A DNA stretch of 64,000 nucleotides from Streptomyces cacaoi (GTDB lineage: Bacteria; Actinomycetota; Actinomycetes; Streptomycetales; Streptomycetaceae): the NCBI RefSeq assembly GCF_006539165.1, contig NZ_BJMM01000021.1, positions 1 through 64,000 on the forward strand. The letters are read 5' to 3'. Of this stretch, positions 16,582 to 24,508 are shown in pieces; the stretch's first letter is position 1, and the number at the start of each line of letters is the position of its first letter. The notes under the pieces are model-generated. The model made no database searches and was not told the DNA's origin. It saw nothing but the letters and a program-made list of their open reading frames with translations. The position numbers and the translations under genes are program-made.

Positions 16582-17301
16582 TCAGACCTCGGGCGTCTCG
16601 CCGCCGGAGGCCGTCCCGCCCTCGGTCGCGGTCTTGCGCGGGCTCGTCTTCCGGGCGCGCGTCCCGCTCTTCGCGCCGGTCCCGTTCGCGCGGGCGCTGG
16701 CGCTGCCGCCGCTCTTGGCGGTGCCGCTCTTCGCCGTGCCCTTCGCCGAGCTGCTCCTGGCCGTGCTCTCGGCCGGGCCGCTCTCCGTCGCGCCGCTGCC
16801 CGCGACGGTGCTCTGCTCCGCGCTCCCGTCCCCGCCCGCGGAGGCGCTCCGGGCGGCCGGGGCCACGGGCTCGTCCGCCTCCTCGGCCGGGGGCTCGGCG
16901 ACCTTCACGGGCTCCCGCTCGACGGTCACCTCCGGGGCGCCGCCGTCCTCACCGCGCCAGTTGCGGACGGCGACCCGGCCGCGCACCGCCAGCTCGTCGT
17001 AGGTCTCGCGGGCCTTGACCGCGTACTCGGCGGCGACCCCGACACCCTGGAGCGCCAGGTGCTGTGCCTGCTCCCGCAGCTTCTTGATGTCGGTGTCGAT
17101 CCCGCCGAGGGTCTCGCTCACCTTCGCCTGCGTCTCCTTGGCCTGCCGTGCGAGCCGGGCCTGCACCTCCTTGGGGTCCGTCTCCCGGACGGCGGCCAGC
17201 TGCTGCGGCACCTCCTCGCGCAGCTTGTCGAGGACCCCGGCCGCGAAGTAGAGCGGCGTCGGGTCGGTGAGCGTCTTGCGCAGGTCGTTGGCGATGGGCA
17301 T
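16582..17301 (-). CDS. HbhA-like coiled-coil protein with Lys/Ala/Ser-rich tail
   Basis: A 239-residue protein. Residues 1-115 form a helical coiled coil beginning MPIANDLRKTLTDPTPLYFAAG, which closely resembles the N terminus of mycobacterial heparin-binding hemagglutinin HbhA. The C-terminal half is a disordered acidic stretch followed by a basic Ser/Ala/Gly/Lys-rich tail (KGTAKSGTAKSGGSASARAN), analogous to HbhA's lysine-rich repeats. In a soil actinomycete adhesion to heparin is unlikely to be the native role; HbhA homologues are also linked to lipid inclusions and membranes. The start at the ATG at 17301 follows GGAGG. It lies 116 bases downstream of the XRE gene. Confidence 0.8.
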   Translation of the reverse strand: MPIANDLRKTLTDPTPLYFAAGVLDKLREEVPQQLAAVRETDPKEVQARLARQAKETQAKVSETLGGIDTDIKKLREQAQHLALQGVGVAAEYAVKARETYDELAVRGRVAVRNWRGEDGGAPEVTVEREPVKVAEPPAEEADEPVAPAARSASAGGDGSAEQSTVAGSGATESGPAESTARSSSAKGTAKSGTAKSGGSASARANGTGAKSGTRARKTSPRKTATEGGTASGGETPEV

Positions 17302-17417
17302 GGTGCGCCTCCGTGCTGAACGCGTGGTGAGGGTGTGCGGTGTGAACGTGCGTGGTGCGGCGGCCCGTTGCGGGGCGGGCCGCGCCGGGACGGCCGTGCC
17401 GGGCCGGGACGGGCCGT

Positions 17418-17852
17418 TCATCTGTGCCGGTGCGACGGGTTCCCGGGCCCGTCGCGCTCGCCCGTGGCGCCGCTGCCGTCGACGGTGCCGTCATCGGCGC
17501 CGGGCTGTCTGTTCTCCTTGCGGAACGACTCGTAGACCTGGAGCAGGGCCTGCTTCTGCGGCTCCGTCAGCGTCGGGTCCGCGAGGATCGCGGCCGGCAC
17601 CTGGAGCAGATCGTCCCGCTCCCGCTCGTCGAGGATCCCGGCCTGGACGTAGAGGGTCTCCGCCGAGATCCGCAGTGCCTTGGCCAGCTGTTGCAGGATC
17701 TCGGCGCTCGGTTTGCGCAGGCCGCGCTCGATCTGGCTCAGATAGGGGTTGGACACCCCTGCGGCGTCCGCGAGTTGACGCAGCGACAGCTTGGCGTTGC
17801 GCCGTTGTTCCCGCAGGAACTCGCCGACATTCCCGACATTGAGCGAGGCCAT
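17418..17852 (-). CDS. XRE-family transcriptional regulator
   Basis: A 144-residue regulator. Residues ~12-70 are a Cro/CI-type helix-turn-helix with recognition region GVSNPYLSQIERGLRKPSAEIL. Residues ~75-115 are helical, probably for dimerisation, followed by a disordered tail. Its linkage to an HbhA-like gene matches Rv0474 (from memory). A perfect 19-bp palindrome 31 bases upstream of the start is a strong autoregulatory operator candidate. The start codon is close to GGAGGG; the true start could be a few codons different. Confidence 0.85.
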   Translation of the reverse strand: MASLNVGNVGEFLREQRRNAKLSLRQLADAAGVSNPYLSQIERGLRKPSAEILQQLAKALRISAETLYVQAGILDERERDDLLQVPAAILADPTLTEPQKQALLQVYESFRKENRQPGADDGTVDGSGATGERDGPGNPSHRHR

Positions 17853-17883
17853 GCCCTCCAGGGTGCACCCCGTTGCTAACTAT

Positions 17884-17902
17884 TGCAAGCAAGTTGCTTG
17901 CA
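17884..17902. promoter_or_regulatory. Perfect 19-bp palindrome, putative XRE operator
   Basis: TGCAAGCAA-G-TTGCTTGCA: 9-bp perfect arms around a single central base, upstream of the XRE gene and much more AT-rich than its surroundings. A related half-site ttgctaac lies next to it toward the gene. Confidence 0.8.
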
Positions 17903-17939
17903 GCTGTCGCGGTTTCGTCCGCCCGATGGCCACGCGGCC

Positions 17940-18031
17940 GGGCGCCGCCCGACGGCCACGAGGACCGGCGCCGCCCGGCGGTCACGGGGACGGGCGCCGC
18001 CCGGCGGTCACGGGGACGGGCGCCGCCCGGC
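17940..18031. repeat. 26-bp tandem repeat, 3.5 copies
   Basis: Units at 17940-17965, 17966-17991 and 17992-18017, followed by a partial unit to 18031. The consensus begins gggcgccgcccggcggtcac and ends ggggac. The array fills the gap between the XRE operator and the end of the RidA-like gene. Units 2 and 3 differ at one base, suggesting recent duplication. Confidence 0.85.
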
Positions 18032-18051
18032 CGACTCGCGGGCCGGGGCGC

Positions 18052-18459
18052 TCAGTCGAGGACCGCGGTGGCCTCCACCTCGACAAGGTGTTCGGGGATG
18101 TCCAGCGCTGCCACGCCCAGCAGGGTGGCCGGCGGGGCCGCCGTCGTCCCCAGTGCGGCCTTGGCGCGGGCGATCCCGTCCAGCAGCGGACGCATCTTCT
18201 CCGGAGTCCAGTCGACGACATGGACGTTCAGCTTCGCCACGTCGTCGAAGGAGCCGCCGGCCCGGGCCAGCGCGGTGGCGACGTTGCGGTAGCACTGTTC
18301 GACCTGGGTGGCGAGGTCGCCCTCGCCGACCGTCTTCCCCCGGGCGTCCCAGGCGACCTGGCCCGCGATGAAGACCAGCCGAGCGCCGGACGCGATCGAC
18401 AGATGGCGGTAGATGTCGTTCCCGGGCAGTCCTTCGGCGTCGGTCAGGGTGATGGACAT
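18052..18459 (-). CDS. RidA/YjgF-family protein lacking the catalytic arginine
   Basis: A 135-residue protein of the YjgF/YER057c/UK114 fold (IAGQVAWDARG, EQCYRNVATALARAGGSFDDVAKLNVHV, VEVEATA). True RidA imine deaminases have an arginine in the PxRs segment near residue 105; here the equivalent PPATLLGVAAL has Thr112, so it belongs to a Rid subfamily without that activity and its reaction is unknown. Start ATG with AGGAGG well spaced. It is divergent from an HxlR regulator, which probably controls it. Confidence 0.85.
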   Translation of the reverse strand: MSITLTDAEGLPGNDIYRHLSIASGARLVFIAGQVAWDARGKTVGEGDLATQVEQCYRNVATALARAGGSFDDVAKLNVHVVDWTPEKMRPLLDGIARAKAALGTTAAPPATLLGVAALDIPEHLVEVEATAVLD

Positions 18460-18494
18460 GGCGGTGCCTCCTCGCCGGGAGAGCTGCTCCCGAT

Positions 18495-18523
18495 CTCTTG
18501 TGGTTACTCGGGAACCGTAAGAG
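18495..18523. promoter_or_regulatory. 29-bp dyad between RidA-like and HxlR genes
   Basis: CTCTTGTGGTT-actcggg-AACCGTAAGAG: 11-bp arms with nine complementary positions around a 7-base centre, midway between two divergent starts. Position and symmetry suit a winged-helix dimer; HxlR binding is inference. Confidence 0.65.
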
Positions 18524-18572
18524 AGTTGCTCCTGACCTGGAAGAACGCACTTTTTGGTAACGGGGGAACCCC

Positions 18573-18956
18573 ATGGTGAGTCAGCAGGTGGCGGGCGCGG
18601 ACAAGGACGAGGCCGATCTGCGGCGCGCGGACTCGCTGGCGCGGGAGATCTTCTCGGACGTCGCCAACAAGTGGGCGTTCCTGATCATCGAGGCCCTGGG
18701 CGAACGGACGCTGCGCTTCACCGAGTTGCGCCGTGCCGTCGAGGGCGTCAGCCACAAGATGCTCACTCAGAATCTGCGCATGCTGGAGCGCAACGGACTG
18801 GTCGAGCGGTGTGTGCACCCCACCGTCCCGCCGCGGGTCGACTACACCCTCACCGAGCCGGGCCGGGCGCTGCGGGGGACGGTCGACGCCATGTGCGACT
18901 GGACCCACCGCTACCTCGGCGCCATCGAGCACGCCCGCCTCCGCTTCGACGGCTGA
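18573..18956 (+). CDS. HxlR-family winged-helix regulator
   Basis: A 127-residue regulator with the HxlR/MarR-type winged helix (KWAFLIIEALGERTLRFTELRRAVEGVSHKMLTQNLRMLERNGLVERCV, then the wing VPPRVDYTLTEPGRAL). Many HxlR proteins sense reactive electrophiles through an N-terminal cysteine; here the N-terminal region has none, and the only cysteines are in the wing region and C-terminal helix. Start ATG after GGGGGAA. It is divergent from the RidA-like gene, the likely target. Confidence 0.88.
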   Translation: MVSQQVAGADKDEADLRRADSLAREIFSDVANKWAFLIIEALGERTLRFTELRRAVEGVSHKMLTQNLRMLERNGLVERCVHPTVPPRVDYTLTEPGRALRGTVDAMCDWTHRYLGAIEHARLRFDG

Positions 18957-19019
18957 GGAGCGGCCCGGCGCGGGACGGCGGGACGGCGGACGGGTCCTGC
19001 CGGGGGCCCTGTCGGGGCC

Positions 19020-19883
19020 CTACCGGGTGTCCGGGCGTGTGACGGGTGGGGCCTCGCCCGGCCAGGCGAGGTCGTCCACCGCCAGGAACGGCTCCCCGGC
19101 CAGGGTGGCGGGTGTGGTGCCGGTGAACGCCCGGACGTGGCGGTGGAGATGGGACTGGTCGGTGTAGCCGCAGTCGGCCGCGGTGAGTGCCGGACTCCGG
19201 CCCCCCGCCAGCAGATGGGCGGCGTGGTGGAAGCGCACCAGCTGTGCGGCGCGGCGCGGAGTGAGGCCGATGTCCGAGCGGAAGCGTGCCCACAGCCGTT
19301 GGCGGCTCCAGCCGGCCTCGGCGGCCAGGGCCTCCACCCGCACTCCGCCCCGGCTGCGGGCGATCCGCTGCCAGGCCCGCACCACCTCGGGGCGCGGGCC
19401 GCGCTCCGGCCGTGCCGCCGCGTGCCGGCGGGCGAGCAGCTCCTCCGTCAGCGCGAAGCGGTCCCGCCACGAGGGCGCGTGGCTCAGCTGCTCCCGGACG
19501 CGGGCGGCCTCCCGGCCCCACAGCTCGTCCAGACCGACGACGGTGCCCTCCAGATCGGCCGGGGAGACGCCCAGCACGGTGGCGGCGACGAGCGGCGACA
19601 GCCGGACCTGTACGGCCTCGGTACCGTGGCCGTGCACACGGAGATCGCGGAACGCCAGCCCCGCGACGAGGCTTCCAGGGCGCCGCCCGGCCGCGTCGTC
19701 GACGACGAGCAGGCCCGGACTGAAGTCGAGGGACAGCGTCACGGCCGGGTGCGGGACCGCCCGCATCCGGATCGGCTCGGGGCCGCGGTGCCGGAACCCG
19801 GCCATGCTGACGCCCGGCAACCGGCTGCGCCGCGGGGGCGGCACCACATCGAACACCGCTCGGTCGTACCCGACAGGCCGCAT
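19020..19883 (-). CDS. AraC-family transcriptional regulator
   Basis: A 287-residue protein with a beta-rich N-terminal sensor-like domain (to about 150) and a C-terminal AraC/XylS double helix-turn-helix (about 185-275; WSRQRLWARFRSDIGLTPRRAAQLVRF and CGYTDQSHLHRHVRAFTGTTPAT). It is divergent from an alpha/beta hydrolase across a 214-base gap that holds a 12-bp tandem array, and this hydrolase is the natural candidate target. The effector is unknown. Confidence 0.88.
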   Translation of the reverse strand: MRPVGYDRAVFDVVPPPRRSRLPGVSMAGFRHRGPEPIRMRAVPHPAVTLSLDFSPGLLVVDDAAGRRPGSLVAGLAFRDLRVHGHGTEAVQVRLSPLVAATVLGVSPADLEGTVVGLDELWGREAARVREQLSHAPSWRDRFALTEELLARRHAAARPERGPRPEVVRAWQRIARSRGGVRVEALAAEAGWSRQRLWARFRSDIGLTPRRAAQLVRFHHAAHLLAGGRSPALTAADCGYTDQSHLHRHVRAFTGTTPATLAGEPFLAVDDLAWPGEAPPVTRPDTR

Positions 19884-19976
19884 GCCCTCATGCTACGAGC
19901 GGGCGCGCACGCGGGCGCCCGGACTCCCCAACTCCGGCCCGTGGGAAGGTCGTTGGTCGTGATCGGCGGGCGGCCC

Positions 19977-20048
19977 GTCGGCACGGACGTCGGCACGGAC
20001 GTCGGCACGGACGTCGGCACGGACGGCGGGGCGGAGGGCGGGGCGGAG
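19977..20048. repeat. 12-bp tandem repeats in a divergent promoter region
   Basis: Four perfect copies of gtcggcacggac (19977-20024) followed by two perfect copies of ggcggggcggag (20025-20048). They lie between the AraC regulator and the hydrolase, about 50 bases before the hydrolase start, so copy-number change could alter promoter spacing. Confidence 0.88.
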
Positions 20049-20097
20049 GGCGACATTCGTCCAAGACCCGGCTCGGGCGGGCGGTGACGGTGGGGGC

Positions 20098-20988
20098 ATG
20101 GACAACAACCAGCGGGCTCGTGTCCGCCGCCGTACCCCGCACGCCGCCGGCCCGGACGGCCGGGCCCGGGCCGCCGACAGCGAACTGCTCCACGTCGTCG
20201 AGGACGGCCCGGCCGACGCCCCGGCGCTCGTCCTCGTCCACGGGTCCGCCGCGTCCGGCAGGAGCTGGGACGCGCCGGTCCCGCTGCTGGCCGGGAGCCA
20301 CCGTGTGATCCGGATCGATCTCCTCGGCCACGGCAGGTCGGCCGGACCGGCCGGTGCGGACTACGGGATCGCCGCGCAGGGCCGCCGGGTCGGCGAGGTG
20401 CTCGACCGGCTGGGCGTCCGGCAGGCCGTCGTGGCCGGGCACTCCACCGGCGGCTCGGTCGCCACCGCGCTCGCCGAGCAGCGGCCCGGCACGGTGACCG
20501 GCCTCGTCCTCGTCAACTCCGGCCCCCGGCTGGACGCCTTCCTGCCGCAGGGCCCCGCGGCAGGGCTGCCGCTGCTGCCCGTCGTCGGCCGGCTGCTGTG
20601 GGGGCTGCGTACCGATTCCCTGATCCGGAAGGCGGCGGCCACCGCCGTCACCCGCGACGTGGAGATCCCGCAGGCGGTCGTCGACGATGTGAGCCGCATG
20701 CCGCACCACGTGTTCGCGGCGGCGCAGCGGGGAGCCGCCGACTACCTCCAAGAGCGTCCGCTTCCCGACCGGCTGGCGGGGCTGGGCATTCCGCTCCTGG
20801 TGATCTTCGGGGACAGCGACCGGCGTTGGCGGTCCTCCTCGGCCGCCGACTACCGCGCGGTCCCCGGCGCGACGATCGAGCTGCTGCCCGGCGTCGGACA
20901 CTCGCCCCCGCTGGAGGACCCGCAACGGACCGCCGAGCTGCTCCTGGCCTTCGCCGCGGCCCATCCGCCGGGCCGCCCGGCCGACTGA
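20098..20988 (+). CDS. Alpha/beta hydrolase
   Basis: A 296-residue hydrolase. The oxyanion-region motif LVHGSAASG, the nucleophile elbow GHSTGGS, the acid segment FGDSDRRW and the catalytic His in GVGHSP are in order. The first ~35 residues are disordered. Family members hydrolyse esters, epoxides or C-C bonds; the substrate is not predictable. Start ATG with GGGGG upstream. Control by the divergent AraC-type regulator is likely. Confidence 0.85.
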   Translation: MDNNQRARVRRRTPHAAGPDGRARAADSELLHVVEDGPADAPALVLVHGSAASGRSWDAPVPLLAGSHRVIRIDLLGHGRSAGPAGADYGIAAQGRRVGEVLDRLGVRQAVVAGHSTGGSVATALAEQRPGTVTGLVLVNSGPRLDAFLPQGPAAGLPLLPVVGRLLWGLRTDSLIRKAAATAVTRDVEIPQAVVDDVSRMPHHVFAAAQRGAADYLQERPLPDRLAGLGIPLLVIFGDSDRRWRSSSAADYRAVPGATIELLPGVGHSPPLEDPQRTAELLLAFAAAHPPGRPAD

Positions 20989-21321
20989 GACGGCGGAGGG
21001 GGAGGCGCGGCCGGTTGCCGGTGCCGGTTGCCTGCCGCCGGTTGCGGGTTGGGGGTTGCGGGTTGCGCGTGCGGAGGGCAGGGGGCGACGGGCAGGCGAG
21101 GGCGCCGAGTTCGCGCGGTGAGCCGGTGGTTGTCGGGCCGTGCGCCCGGCGTGAGAGGGCGTGCAGGGGCGCGACCGGCCCTGCCCGGGCACCTGCCGTG
21201 GGTGACCGCCTTGGCCGTGTTCGGCTCTGCTCGACCGTGCTCGACCGTGCTCGGCAGCGCAGGAGCGTACCGGGCATGACCGGCCGTGCTCAGCTGCGGT
21301 CGCCGGGGGCCCGGCAGGCTC
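20989..21321. other. Intergenic region with short degenerate repeats
   Basis: A 333-base gap between convergent genes. It contains ggttgc-type repeats (about 21011-21066) and cgaccgtgctc repeats near 21230-21252. I see no gene. The low-complexity content suggests slippage-generated filler; a terminator pair is expected but not identified. Confidence 0.6.
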
Positions 21322-22779
21322 TCAGGCCACCCAGTGCGGGCGGCGGGTGGCGGACGCGAGAGGCAGTCCGTCGGTGAGGGCCGTCGCCATGCGGTGAACG
21401 GCCTCGCGCAGTGTCTCGGGCGGCAGGGTGTAGGGCACCCGGAGTCGCTGTTCGAGGACGCCCGGATCCGCGGCGAAGCAGGCGCCTCCCTCGATCCGTA
21501 CGCCGTACTCCACAGCCCGCTCGGCCAGCGCGGAGGAGACGGGCTCGCCCAGATCGGCCCAGAGGGACAGCCCGCCGGGCGGCAGCCGCCACGTCCACCC
21601 CGGCAGATGCGTCGTCAACGCGTCGGCGAGCGCGGCACGTCGGGTGCGCAGCCGGTCGAGGCGGTCGGGCAGCAGTTCGGCGTCCCGGGGGAGGAGATCC
21701 AGCGCCAGCAGCTGGTCCAGGACGGAGCCGCCGAGGTCGGTGGCGATGCGCTGGGCGGCCAGCTCCGTCACCAGGTGCGAGGGGGCGCGCAGCCAGCCGA
21801 TGCGCAACCCGCCCCAGTGGCTCTTGCTCATCGAGCCGATCGTGACGACCCCTGACGCGCCGCCGTGCGGGGCGTGCGCGGCGAAGGGCGCCGGCGCGGG
21901 CACGTCGAGCGCGAGCTCGGTCAGGGTCTCGTCGGCGACGACCCAGGTACCGGAGCGTACGGCGGCGTGCAGTATCCGGGCGCGCGCCTCCTCGGGCATC
22001 AGGCAGCCGGTGGGGTTGTGGAAGTCCGGTACGAGATAGGCGAGTCGGGGCACCACCTGCCGCAGCGTCGACTCGACAACCTCGGTGTCCCAGCCGTTGT
22101 CCGCGACCGGCACCGAGACCGGGCGCAGCCGGGCCCGGCGCACCGCCTCCAGCGCGTTCGGATACGAGGGGCTCTCCACCAGCACCCGGTCACCCGGCGC
22201 GGCCAGCAGCCCCAGCACCAGCGTGAGCGCGTGCTGCGCCCCCGAGGTGATCAGCACCTGCTCCGGCACCGTGGCCAGCCCGCGCCGGGTGAACCGCTCG
22301 GCGACGGCTGCCCGCAACTCCGGCAGCCCGTAGGGGTGGTAGCCGGGGCTGTGGGCGTGCGCGGCCAGCCGGGGCGCGACCCGGTCCAGCGCGTCCCGCA
22401 GCATCTCTTCCGGGAGTCCGGGGGCCGCCCTGGCCAGGTCGATCGCCGTGTCCGGCGGGACGAGCGCCCGCGCGACACCGCTGGGCGCCGACCCCGGCGG
22501 CAGGGCCGTCCAGGTGCCGGAGCCCTGTCGGCTGTGCGCGTAGCCGCTCTCGCGCAGCAGGTCGTAGACGGCGGTGACGGTGGCCCGGCTGGTCCCCAGT
22601 GCTGCCGCCAGCTCCCGCTCGGCGGGCAGCCGCACGTGCAGCGCCACCCGCCCGTCCAGGACCAGTTCGCTGATCGCCCGGGCCAGATGGCGGTAGGCGG
22701 GCCGCCGCTCGGCCGGGTCCGGCAGCATCCCGGCGAGCTGCCTGCTGCCCAGCGTCCGCTCGGAGCGCTCCGGCGCCAT
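21322..22779 (-). CDS. MocR-family PLP-dependent transcriptional regulator
   Basis: A 485-residue MocR/PdxR-type regulator. Residues ~28-92 are a GntR winged helix (LPAERELAAALGTSRATVTAVYDLLRESGY). Residues ~115-485 are a fold-type I aminotransferase domain with Asn255 (HNPTG), Asp283 (VADETL) and the PLP lysine Lys319 (SMSKS). Such proteins sense PLP adducts and often control the divergent gene. The divergent neighbour is a YczE-like membrane protein, a pairing reported in other bacteria. The start at the ATG at 22779 is inferred from the N-terminal domain. The perfect 8-mer palindrome ctgtacag (22820-22827) lies 41 bases upstream. Confidence 0.88.
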   Translation of the reverse strand: MAPERSERTLGSRQLAGMLPDPAERRPAYRHLARAISELVLDGRVALHVRLPAERELAAALGTSRATVTAVYDLLRESGYAHSRQGSGTWTALPPGSAPSGVARALVPPDTAIDLARAAPGLPEEMLRDALDRVAPRLAAHAHSPGYHPYGLPELRAAVAERFTRRGLATVPEQVLITSGAQHALTLVLGLLAAPGDRVLVESPSYPNALEAVRRARLRPVSVPVADNGWDTEVVESTLRQVVPRLAYLVPDFHNPTGCLMPEEARARILHAAVRSGTWVVADETLTELALDVPAPAPFAAHAPHGGASGVVTIGSMSKSHWGGLRIGWLRAPSHLVTELAAQRIATDLGGSVLDQLLALDLLPRDAELLPDRLDRLRTRRAALADALTTHLPGWTWRLPPGGLSLWADLGEPVSSALAERAVEYGVRIEGGACFAADPGVLEQRLRVPYTLPPETLREAVHRMATALTDGLPLASATRRPHWVA

Positions 22780-22951
22780 ACCACTCTCCCGGAATTGGCC
22801 GTGCCGACAAGGCCGATCACTGTACAGACTCCCCGTGAATGGCCCGGAAACCGGAGGGGCCCGCCAGCGGTCCCGCGAGGCGCGGAGCGGTCCGGACGCG
22901 GTCCCTGCGCACCCGGGCGGGCCCGGAACACGAGCATCCCGGAGGCGGCGC

Positions 22952-23935
22952 ATGCGTCAGGACGGCACCGGCCACGACCAGCGCGCACGAGGGCGGCGCA
23001 CCCCGCGGCCCGACGGCGGGGGAAGCTCGCGGCCCGCCTTCGGGCGAAGCGCGCGCCCCGGCGGCGGGAGGAGCCCGCGGCCCGTGCCGCCGCTCGGCTA
23101 CGTCCCGCTCGGAGTGCGTCCGCTGCGCCGCCTCCCCCAGCTGTTCCTCGGCCTCGCCCTGTACGGGTTCAGCCTGTCGCTGCTGGTCAGGGCCGCGCTG
23201 GGGGTCAACCCGTGGAGCGTGCTGTACGAGGGGCTGGAGCAGCGCACGCCGCTGAGCTTCGGCGAGGTCAGCGCCCTCGTCGGGGCGCTGGTACTGCTGC
23301 TGTGGATCCCGCTGCGGCAGCGGCCCACGTTCGGCACCGTCGCCAACATCCTCGTCCTCGCGTGCGGGGCCGACCTCGGACTGCGGCTGCTGCCCGGACA
23401 GCCGGGCCTGCCCGTGCGGTGCGCCCTGCTGGCCGTGGGGGTGCCGCTCAACGGGCTGGCCGTCGCCGTGTACGTCGGTGCCCGCTTCGGACCGGGGCCC
23501 CGGGACGGCCTGATGACCGGCGCGTCGGCCCGCACCGGGCGCTCCCTGCGGCTCGTCCGCACCCTGCTGGAGCTGACCGTGCTCGCCGCCGGCTGGCTGC
23601 TCGGCGGGACCGTCGGCATCGGAACCGTCCTCTACGCGGTCGCCGTCGGCCCCGTCACCCAGTTCTTCCTGCCGCTGTTCACCTGGCGGGAGCCGGGGTC
23701 GGAACCGGAACCTGAGCCGGAACCCGAACTGGAGCCGGAGCCGGAACCGGAACCTGAACTGGAGCCGGAACCGGGGGCGGGGGCGCAGTTGCCGCCCGAG
23801 CCGCGAGCGGTGGCGGCGCCGGGGCACGGACCCGAGCCGGAGGCGAGGCCGGAACCCGGGGCAGGCCCGGGACGGTGCTCCGGGCCGCCCCGGGGGCAGG
23901 GGGCCGGGCGGGAGACCGGCTCCTCAGCGGGCTGA
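22952..23935 (+). CDS. YczE/YitT-like membrane protein with Glu-Pro repeat tail
   Basis: A 327-residue protein. Residues ~65-240 carry four to five transmembrane helices with the YczE-family pattern GLALYGFSLSLLVRAALGVNPWSV and GPGPRDGLMTG. The last ~80 residues are a hydrophilic tail with Glu-Pro repeats (EPEPEPELEPEP). The ATG at 22952 follows GGAGG at ideal distance; a GTG at 22835 would add a disordered 39-residue basic extension. Probable target of the divergent MocR regulator. It overlaps the convergent YunG-like gene by 12 bases. Transport substrate unknown. Confidence 0.8.
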   Translation: MRQDGTGHDQRARGRRTPRPDGGGSSRPAFGRSARPGGGRSPRPVPPLGYVPLGVRPLRRLPQLFLGLALYGFSLSLLVRAALGVNPWSVLYEGLEQRTPLSFGEVSALVGALVLLLWIPLRQRPTFGTVANILVLACGADLGLRLLPGQPGLPVRCALLAVGVPLNGLAVAVYVGARFGPGPRDGLMTGASARTGRSLRLVRTLLELTVLAAGWLLGGTVGIGTVLYAVAVGPVTQFFLPLFTWREPGSEPEPEPEPELEPEPEPEPELEPEPGAGAQLPPEPRAVAAPGHGPEPEARPEPGAGPGRCSGPPRGQGAGRETGSSAG

Positions 23936-24331
23936 GCCCGGCCCCTGCCGCTGCCCCTCCAACTGCTCCCGCACCCGGTCGCGCAGCAGCTCGTACTCCT
24001 CGCCCAGCCGCACGATGCGCGCGGGCCGTGGCACGGCCACGCCCTCGGTGACGTGCTCGTGCGGCGCGAACTGCTCACGTGTGAGGTCGACTTCGAGCCC
24101 GTCGGCCAGCCGGTTCCACCAGTGGAAATCGACGCGCTCGCCCGCCACGAGGACCTCGCCGCGCAGCAGTTCGCCCCCCAGCAGATCGTGCAGCACCAGC
24201 GCGGTGACCCCGCACTGGTCCCGTGCGGGGTTCCCGGCGTTCCAGTGCGGCCGGTGGTCGGGTGTGCACGTGTCGGCGCCCCAACTGCTGCGGACGGCGC
24301 GTTCGATGTCGGTGAGGAGTACGGGGGTCAT
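23924..24331 (-). CDS. YunG-family protein
   Basis: A 135-residue soluble protein with the YunG pattern: an N-terminal helix, then W..DTCTPDHRPHWNAGNPARDQCGVTALVLHDLLGGELLRGEV and VDFHWWNRLADGLEVDLTREQF. The conserved Cys-His-Asp positions (QCGVTA, FHWWN, VDLT) resemble a papain-like transglutaminase/peptidase arrangement, which is my inference. The function of YunG is unknown. It ends with a disordered tail overlapping the YczE-like gene tail to tail. Confidence 0.75.
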   Translation of the reverse strand: MTPVLLTDIERAVRSSWGADTCTPDHRPHWNAGNPARDQCGVTALVLHDLLGGELLRGEVLVAGERVDFHWWNRLADGLEVDLTREQFAPHEHVTEGVAVPRPARIVRLGEEYELLRDRVREQLEGQRQGPGSAR

Positions 24332-24508
24332 CCCGGCATCCTCGCCCCCGGCACCGACAGCCGGGCTCCTGCGCGGGCGGGACCGGGCCACTCGCCGGTG
24401 ATTGGCCCACGACCGCGTCCACGAGGGCTGGTTGGCTGCCCGACGCCGGAAGAACCACGACCGAGCACCGCCGCCCGGCAGCGGGGGGTGGACGAAGGGA
24501 GCCTGCCC

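Noticed and set aside
17940..18031. CRISPR-like array
   Set aside because: Units are contiguous with no unique spacers, so it is a simple tandem repeat. The same applies to the arrays at 1, 19977, 35752 and 50467.
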